From: Mastigias papua
Taxonomy: Eukaryota > Cnidaria > Scyphozoa > Rhizostomeae > Mastigiidae
Length of the DNA stretch: 64,000 nucleotides
Direction: 5' to 3'
NCBI GenBank assembly: GCA_964019165.1
Contig: OZ025283.1
Coordinates: 6,446,501-6,510,500 of the forward strand
This document shows positions 55,791 to 64,000 of the stretch, piece after piece (position 1 is the first letter of the stretch; each line of letters opens with the position of its first letter). Made by a program: the position numbers and the translations under genes. The notes below the pieces were generated by a model. That model was given only the letters and a program-made list of their open reading frames with translations, had not been told where the DNA came from and did not search any database.

Positions 55791-58700
55791 ACTTCCAATG
55801 ATCACATACTAGTACAGCAGTTCCCATTCTGAATTATCATAGACAACGAATAATGAAAGTCCTATGGAAAGCAAAATGATCAAATAGTAGAACAACCCGA
55901 AAGGTGTGACTTAATATTCCTCTGGTTCTAATCTCTCTCGAATTAGGATATTAACGATGGAACCTATTGATAATGACCACGTACAATATAATGATATTTT
56001 ACTATATGTATCTCGCTATACCAGGAAACGATAAGGGACATGGAATAAAGTTCGAGCGAAACATAAACATAAACAGTAAAACATATTTTCTATCACCATC
56101 GTTACATAAACTGTATGCTCATAAGATACGTCACTTTCAAGGCTTCTTGTAGCATTCAAGGTTTCTTAAGATTCAATTGCATTTCGATAATGTGGTGGTA
56201 CTTCATTATGATTATATTTCACTGGTTACCCAGTACATACCGGAATCTTTCATCACCGACTCATTGCCATTATCATACCCTATGAAGCTCCCATCAATTT
56301 ATCGAAAATAGTTAGATCAAAACAATTTGAAAGGTAGAGGCTATAATCCAGTTCATAAACCGTTCACTCATAACTATTATTGACATCCATATAGTAGGGT
56401 AACAGTTAAGACTTTCCATTACTCAATATTCAGCAGTCATCGTGCCTTTGGCTAACCTCACAAAGCAACAATGAAATAGTTCAAGGAGGAGAATGCAGTG
56501 CAAAGATGACCTTAATATCCTTTCATTTCTTTGATTATTTTCTGATATTGAAAAAGATTTATGATCGATAATGCCAAGACAGTGGAAAAAGAATGCATAG
56601 AATGTGAAATAAAATCAAATTCCTGAAAAAAGATAATGAAATGGGATTAGAAATGATTCAATCAAATTTATTTTTCAGGGATTCAAAAGAAAAGCTTCAT
56701 TGATTGGAAAAAGAGGAACATACCCAAGACAAAGTCCAATGTAAGTACAAATTACTTTGGCTTTCATAATGTACCATGAGGATTAAATGGAAAAAAGAGA
56801 GTTATATGAAACAGTTAAGGGTAGGTTATATTTCACGTGCTGGTCAAATGCTTGGATCATTGGTCAATGAAACAAATACAAAAAGTTCGCTAAGTATTTC
56901 ACTAAGTATTCGTTTGAAAGATACAAAAGCAAGCAGTTCATTCATTTCTGAGAAATCTACTCAACGAGTAACAATCGGCAAATAAAATCAGCGCAGTTTA
57001 TAATAACTGAAAAAGGGACCAAATGAACTAATACATTATCTGGTTTTGCTAACTCACTGCAAAACGTCACAGTGATGGCATCTTCCGTAAAAGGAGATAA
57101 AACCAAAGTGAGCCATGGTTGGTTAACATGAGAAAAATGATAGTGTAGGATAGTGAGGGGCTAGGTTGGTAATTCTGTTGTAAGTTGGATGGGGTATGTT
57201 GATGATGGTTTGAGTGAAGGTTAAAAGTGGGTAAGTTGATAGTTGTGATGGAAGTTGGTTGTGGTCTATGGAGATGTGGTGGTTGGATGTAGGTAGAGAA
57301 TATTCTATCTCATGCTGATCAATCATGCCTTTGATTTATCGTTTCCAAGATTACTAAAAAGTCTTATGCTTTTCAGCGAAATGAAAAAACCAGAGAATAT
57401 ACGGAAAATGTCCTTACTGCTATATTTCATCAAATTTTGAAAAGTGCTTATAAAATAGGCACAACCAATTTCGAATTGAAACAAAGAGTCTTGAGCGACT
57501 TTTCACGCGCCATGAAATTTAACTTCAAATGGTATAATTTTTAAACATGGACTGAGCGCAAAATTTCTAATAGCATTTCAAAAAACATCAAAGCGGTTGA
57601 TAAAGAGGTAGCTTCTAAATTCCCAATACAGCCTGTCCATTCATAATAAAACAATAGCATGTAATTCACAACAAAGAACCATCACATTACTCTATTGTCC
57701 TTCATTCACTTCAAAACAAACGATGGGAGTAAGAAATGCACGTGGATCAACTGAAAGACTCTTTCGACCAAAAGATTTATTTTGTAATTCATGGCCTAAG
57801 TGCACTGAGCTCGCCTAACAACTTCGAATAACTTTGGAATACCATTTCAGTACCGTCTCTGTTACTTAATCATTGCCTCGAATTCTTCAGTAGAAATACT
57901 GGGAATGGCAAGCAATCAAAGTGGATGTAACCAATTTAGAATTTTATACGTATTTTAATTTTCCAGACTTCCGTTCAAAGTATACACAATTTTGCTGGCC
58001 CCATAATTCTGTTTTCAGGTGGAAAAGACCGGCTACGGTAGAAAGAAACGAACGAAGACAAAGAGAACCGATTGACAAATTGGTGGTGAAGTTTTACTTT
58101 TCAATAGAGATGAACTATTTTGGTATTTCATGGATTTAATCAATATGAATTCAATCGTATCTCCTTGGTTCCATGCGATTTCACACTTAACTAGCATAGT
58201 TTCCCAATATTTTAAGCAGGGTTTTCGGGTATTTAATTATGCTAAGTGAATGTAGGATGTTTAAGCTCACTATTTTCATCAACCATTTCATGGGCTAAGT
58301 TTTAAAATATCCGAACGCAAAAACTACTCCAAATTTCTCAGCTAACATTTAGCTTTGATAAACTACATTTAATTAATTAATACATAGCGATTTCAGCGGT
58401 ACATTTCACTAGTTAGGTAAATCTTGTTTGAATAATTCTCCCCTAATTTTTCATCTAAGAGTAGGTGTGCTCCTATGTTGCTTGTAATTTTCGTGGCAAA
58501 TCGAGTCTCAAAATTCTTAGAGAGTCCCTGTAAAAAAGAGCTAAGGACATCTTTGGTTGCCTTTTTGATTAGTAGTAATCTTCGATGATTTTCCGTATTC
58601 TAATAACTTAATGTTTTCCCACACAACTCTTTAGTCTCAATATTTTTCAAATCAGGCGCCATAATATGGTTTGAATTTATTGAGCTAAAGTCTTGTTCTG

Positions 58701-58820
58701 TAGCCTTGAATTAGAGTATTTTCGCTTTATTTTAGATTATGTAGAGTCATGTCATTTTATATCATTGTAGATTAACGTAATTTGCTTTTGAGACTATTTT
58801 GATGCAGCGATTGGATGTCT
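55791..58820. other. Intergenic, nothing recognised
   Basis: No gene. A G/T-rich plus-strand patch with repeated gttgg/gatgg words lies at 57130-57300. Short open frames lack motifs. Confidence 0.4.
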
Positions 58821-58900
58821 TAGTTTAACGTAGAGTTTTTTTTCAAACTCAACGAGCTCTTCTTGTTGGCCTTTGATTAAAACCCTACGTTAAATTGCTA
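58821..58900 (+). ncRNA. Stem-loop 1 of a tandem hairpin pair
   Basis: The arms TTTAACGTAGAG (5') and CCCTACGTTAAA (3') pair with one mismatch. The stem extends through TTTT/AAAA and, after an internal loop, TCAAA/TTTGA, with a terminal loop around GAGCTCTTCTT. Function unknown; could be a decayed palindromic MITE or a small-RNA precursor. Confidence 0.4.
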
Positions 58901-58946
58901 CACCCTTCGTCTCGTCAACATAGTCTCTTAGGCCATTTTTTGTAAT

Positions 58947-59015
58947 GGTCTAATCGGTCTAAGGGTTGTAAAGGTACGTCTAACTTATCTTTACAACTCT
59001 TACATCGATTAGGCC
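58947..59015 (+). ncRNA. Stem-loop 2: 29-bp hairpin with strand-specific G-U pairs
   Basis: The 5' arm 58947-58975 (GGTCTAATCGGTCTAAGGG continuing TTGTAAAGGT) pairs with the 3' arm 58987-59015 over 29 positions: 24 Watson-Crick, 4 G-U, 1 C-C mismatch, with an 11-nt loop. The imperfect positions pair only in a plus-strand transcript (on the minus strand they would be A-C), which points to a transcribed RNA on that strand. It has pre-miRNA-like size. No identity assigned. Confidence 0.45.
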
Positions 59016-59179
59016 AAGTAGAGTAGAAAGTATTACTTAAATTGTAAGTAGTAGAATGTAAGATCAATTGAGAAGAATATAAATAAAACTGATTTCTTAC
59101 CCCCGTCCTTCTGAATCCGACTACGAGACCAATAAATCAACCCAAAACGAGGCAATTAACGGCCATACAGAAGCCACGC

Positions 59180-59570
59180 TGATTGGCTAGAAAACAAAAG
59201 AAACAACAATCAAATGATTCAAAATAAGAGCTATGATTGGCTCATATTTACAAAGGGGTTTGAATACTGCTCCATGATTGGCTTGTAGTACAAAAGGTTC
59301 TATTATTGACTCTTTAATCTGATTGGCCAATGAACAATGGAAAAATAAAATACTGTAATATAATTGGCTGAAAAAAGACTTGTGATTGGTCAATTATACA
59401 ATAGGGAGACCAAAATACTGAAATCTGATTGGTTGATAGACAATGGAAGCAAAAACAAACTCTAATTTGCGGCTATTTTGCGGCCAAGGGCTAGGAAAAT
59501 CATTAAAAACAGTAGGTGGCGGCTCCAGCCTCTGCCGCCAAATGGGCTAAAATGGAGGGATATGATTGGT
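59180..59570. repeat. Cluster of eight ATTGG (inverted CCAAT) motifs
   Basis: ATTGG occurs at 59182, 59236, 59277, 59322, 59363, 59385, 59428 and 59565, mostly as TGATTGGCT, with many gaps of 41-45 bp. The surrounding sequence drifts, as in an old ~43-bp tandem repeat, but the pentamer stays intact. CCAAT boxes bind NF-Y; no gene start was found beside it. Confidence 0.6.
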
Positions 59571-62500
59571 TGTTAATAATAGAGACCATTGTTTAACATG
59601 TAAATGCGGCTCCGAGCCTCATTTTTCCTTGCCGTGGGGACATTTGAATGGAAAGAAGAAAAATTGCAATGCGGTAGGAAGGAAAATCTTAATTTTTTTA
59701 GTACAATACTTTACGGAGATATTCCAAACGAAGGGAATGTCGACGACTTTACTACAGGAAAAGTGAAATCAGTACAAAAGAAGAAGCATTTTTGAACCAA
59801 AGAATAAAAGAAGGACACTAATTCTTGTGATTTGCAGCGAAAAAAGGGCACATACACCATTACGGCCTAACGTGATGTATGTAAAAAGTATGGCGAAAGA
59901 GCTTCCAAAGCCCATTTATTGATACAAATCGAACTTTCAAAAGAAAAAACCACGACTAGTACACTTGATACTATCACATCTGAATGTCAGTACTTTGGAT
60001 TGTAGTAATATAACAAGGTATTTAGATGAGGGAACTTTTATGCAATTGTCCCCTTCGTATGCAGTTATTAAATGATGGCACATTATTTGTCGATCAAACA
60101 AGGTAACCTAAATTCAAAGCTTAGAAAAGGGGCAGTCTTGATGAAATCCTTATCTATTACTTGCTTCATAACTAAGGATTTATGTTTATGTCTTATTTGC
60201 AAAATGAATATAACTATGGGAAAAAATTAACATATTAATGAAAATAAACTGGCCTGGAATGATATACTTTGAAGCACACAAACATTTCTTTTTAAGTGTA
60301 AACCTCACTATCTATGTCAGGTAAACATGTAAAATTGATAAAAAAAAACCTTATAAAATCTTGGATTCAACTCGTTTTTTAATTCTACTTGATATTTGAC
60401 TTTGATTCTGATGACAAATAAGAAAACTCTTTGTTATAATATTTGCATTGTATTTCTGTTTACTAATTAATTTCATATTGTTGGTTTCATTGTATTAGTC
60501 ATTACTAATTGGTTGTTGATTATTGTGCATTTTGCTTCTTCATACCTTAATATGTAAAACTAAATGGGTCCTAACAGATCTCCCGTTAGCTATAAAAGCA
60601 ACATATGTAGGCAAAGAAATTGTATTGTTGCCTCGAAAGGCTGCTAGTTAACTGACATTTTTGTAAGGTCTTATGCTCCCAGCCACAGCACTGCTGATAA
60701 TCTTTTATTGAAAAAGACCAGACTCAAGATCAGACAAGATTGAAACAACTAAGTATTTTGTTCACAGATAGAAATTGTCTTCCTTTCTGGGAAAATGAGC
60801 AACTGGCTCAAAAAACCCTGCAAATGCATATAATTTCTGTTTGAACAGGTTGAAATATTGTTGATCTAATGTCTGTTACTTTCTAGTGGCTTTTATTTCT
60901 TAATAGCTAAAATGCCCTTTTTGAGGAACACATTTAGTTTCAGCAGTTTCATCCATTTACAAGAAAGTGACTCAAAATATCAGATATGGGCTTTGCACGA
61001 TTAAGTAAATTTACATGGGAAGGAAATTAGCAAAATTCAGACATTTTCTTTTATTCACTCTGTTATTTATCATGGGAGAGAATATACACAAAAGAAAATC
61101 ATATGCAATAATCACTAACATATCCTCACACAATTTGGGTGAAAATCATTTCCACTATAACAGAACTTTGAGGAAAAAGCAGAAAATGGCTGCATGATTA
61201 TATTTTTGACATTTTACAAAATTACTATGGATCAGGTGAGTTTCAGTATGAAACGAATGAATTAACTAATCAATTATCAATGATACTAAAGCTAAGACTG
61301 TAACGCCAGAAAAAATTTCTGTGAAAATAGATTGTAGTCTATACAGTACATCAACTTCAGCCTGCATTATACTTATTCAACTAAGGGGCTTTCAGGGGCT
61401 AATATTTTGGATTACAAGCATCAATGAAAATATTCCAAAACAAATTTTGGGCATTTTGGATGGATAACTGTCTGACCAGGGAAATGTTTATCAAACTTTT
61501 CAATGAAGAAACAAAAACCAACACAGTGCACAAATACTTTTGTCTATTATTAGACTCATGAGAAACTTGTAAGAAACTGCAACTACTGAAAAACCTGATT
61601 TAAAAAATACCAACACTAAACTGACTTAAATTCTTAGTTTCTCATAAAAAGGTGCATATAGCACCTTCAGTGAAGGCACTATCTGAAATCAGGATTTCTA
61701 ACATACACGAAAAAGTAATGGAAAATTAGTAATTTTCTTAGTTACAATAATATATTTGCTATTTGTCTGCTACATGCATGAGCAGATCAAGCACAATTTT
61801 ATTTGAGGGAGTATAAAAGGAAAGTTTTCTGAGCCCTTTATAAATAGGGAGGTCCCTTTCACGGTTATAAGTGAACGTTGTTAGGCCTACAGTCCTAGAT
61901 AAACAAAGTTTGCAAACTTAACTACAGAACCAAGATAATGTTCTACTAAATAGAATAGTGATCTACCAAATATTCATCCACGCAGAGCCTAAAATAAAAA
62001 TTCTTAAAGATCCATACTTTTGGAAAACCGTGGGTGTCATCTTTCATTGGAATTACAAAAAAGGTATGATAGAAAATAAAGAATAGCAAGTTATCTAAAA
62101 GACAAAATACTACAGCTTCAAGTAACTATCATCAGCACAATGCTAATTTGTCTTAGATTTGGTGAACTACTATCATTAAGTAAACATGTCCTATTTAGGA
62201 CCACAGTTTCACTTCACAACTCTACAAAGCAAGTCATATCCACACCAATTTTATGCCCTAGACTACTAGGTCTTCAACCTTGACGTCTGACATGAGAACA
62301 TTGCTTTCAAGCCATAAATACATGGGGACAAGGGAACACTGCATGCCACTACAAGTTTGGACGCTTTTAGTTATGTGACATCTCACACTCCTACCATAAC
62401 CTTCCCACAAAAGCCTGAACTAACTCTTCCTCTTTGAATTTGAAATGATATTTCAGTAATGTAACAATGTAAATGCAAAGTGTATGCGAAAATTGTCGAG

Positions 62501-63440
62501 CTGACAAATTTTCAGGCAAAACAACTTTTTGTATAAATAAATCTTTGGATCTATCATTGTCTAAAATTCTTTGAAGCTTAAAATTGTTGCACTCACTGCA
62601 GACCCAATAACTTTGTCCACTTTGAAAAGACATGGTTTACAATCATTACCTGCTCAGCTTTAGTTGCTTACAGGCAACTAGTGAGAATTTGCTTCTGCTA
62701 CATTTAATTATGACATTGAAGTTAACAATTCTAAGTCAAGAGGGACAAAAAAGTTTTCCTAAACAAGGATGGTGCTATGGGGGTGTTGTGGGGGCAGCTA
62801 CCTCCAAAATGCCTTGATGACACCCCATCAGCGGCAAAGTACAAAAAAACTTGTCAGCACTTGATACATTTAAAGATGACAAATTGCTATTATATATTTA
62901 AATGGAAAGCTTCTCTGCTATGCAAATGATTTGAAAGGTATCACATCATGGTTATATTCATAGCTAAAGGGACTATTTACATCAAATGCTCTTTGATTTT
63001 CTATCTTTTTCTGCACAAAGCTCTATGGCCAAGCTGCAATGAGCAGTCAAAAAGTAATACTTAGAGAATTTTCACCCTCACATATACCAAGTGGAAATGA
63101 TTTACTTACATTAAAAATCGTTGTTTCCTTAAAATTGAAAGGGCATGATTCTAAAAATTTTTCTAGGAGCATTCCAAGACCCCAATCTTCTCTTCTGAGG
63201 TTGGGCCCTCTCCCTAAATGGAACAGTTTTATTGATTGACACAAGTGCACCCCATGGCATGGAACACATTTGAAGCAACTCCCACAAGTTTGTACAAACA
63301 TTTATGGCAATTCATTTTTGAGCACATAAGCTATTCTGGATTAGATGGCATATTGAGTTTTCAGTTCTAGCACCTGTTTCTAAGTTAACATGAAGGATAA
63401 TGCTTGAGTTCCACACTTGTTTCAAAGTGATTCAAGATAG

Positions 63441-63443
<3 letters not shown>
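59571..63443. other. Intergenic, no gene firmly recognised
   Basis: An 80-codon minus-strand frame at 62391-62633 begins MSFQSGQSYWVCSECNNF and could be an isolated exon, but no family or partner exons were recognised. The block near 61540-61640 has ttcttagtttctcataaaaa words like the TTTCTTAATTTTTG repeat family. Confidence 0.35.

Positions 63444-63477
<34 letters not shown>
63444..63477. repeat. (TA)n microsatellite
   Basis: About 17 uninterrupted TA dinucleotides. Confidence 0.95.
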
Positions 63478-63480
<3 letters not shown>

Positions 63481-63595
63481 AAATTTGTAGCAACAAACAA
63501 TGAGTTTCTTTGTTTCAAAGTCTTGATACAATTATTGATATATTGCTCCTTAATGTTGAGCACTCTGAAAAGGATATTCTTATCGCAAATCAAGA

Positions 63596-63597
<2 letters not shown>

Positions 63598-63683
<86 letters not shown>
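63598..63683. repeat. (TA)n microsatellite
   Basis: About 43 uninterrupted TA dinucleotides. The YIYI-rich open frames here are artefacts. Confidence 0.95.
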
Positions 63684-63685
<2 letters not shown>

Positions 63686-64000
63686 AACCAAACTGATTCT
63701 AAGCCACATCCACTAAGTATATAGCTTGCATAAAAAGAATCAACCAAAAATACACTTCTCTGTAAGTAAAGGGTCAGCAGAGGTAGTCTGGGGCTTAGAA
63801 GATTATTGTGTGGAAGCTTATAGACAGTTAGATAACAGTAGTGTGTATGAAGAGTTAGGTAGTAGTCCTTTATCACAGTGAGAAGTAGAGGTTAGCAACA
63901 TCCAGGTGTGTGAATAGGTTTTGTAGAGTAAGGGGGCTGAGTACTTGCTGGTCAGAGGTTCTAACTTGGGTCGATTTTATTTGTTGCCTAAGATACAAAA

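Noticed and set aside
62391..62633. 80-codon minus-strand frame with a CSEC pair
   Set aside because: No family recognised, only two cysteines and no splice partners; kept only as a remark in the intergenic entry.
63400..63876. Overlapping open frames on both strands rich in YIYI
   Set aside because: Artefacts of two TA microsatellites.

Overview
The window is invertebrate animal genomic DNA. It is AT-rich, the genes are split into many short exons with GT-AG introns, and transposable-element debris fills the introns and spacers. The taxon cannot be fixed from sequence alone. The mix of Penelope-like elements, restriction-like-endonuclease LINEs, Tc1 and Harbinger/hAT-type MITEs and tRNA-derived SINEs fits a cnidarian, sponge or another non-vertebrate metazoan.

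Two protein-coding genes are well supported, and they are arranged head to head. On the minus strand (about 10.2 kb down to the left edge) is the 5' part of an NF-kappaB-class transcription factor. Seven coding exons between 8268 and 2879 join in phase and encode most of the Rel homology domain; the rest lies beyond the left edge or was not found. On the plus strand (16585 to 47602) is a complete or near-complete anoctamin (TMEM16) gene. It has about 27 exons, of which 26 have joined cleanly in phase (2625 nt including the stop) after an N-terminal exon whose 3' end I could not resolve. All six residues that bind Ca2+ in TMEM16A are present.

The ~6 kb between the two genes holds two perfect GGGACTTTCC kappaB sites just upstream of the NF-kappaB gene, suggesting autoregulation, followed by a Harbinger-like element, a hAT-like MITE and a decayed LINE. 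The anoctamin introns carry an antisense Penelope-like GIY-YIG fragment with a well-formed hammerhead ribozyme, a TIR element enclosing a 157-codon open stretch, four RLE-LINE fragments, SINEs, minisatellites and a 290-bp TA/GTAT microsatellite next to the last exon.

From 47.6 kb to the right edge I recognise no gene. This part holds MITEs, a LINE tail, a 132-bp satellite array, two adjacent RNA-like hairpins, a cluster of ATTGG (inverted CCAAT) motifs and TA microsatellites. Exon coordinates were derived by hand from splice signals, reading-frame continuity and remembered family motifs; no alignment program or database was used.
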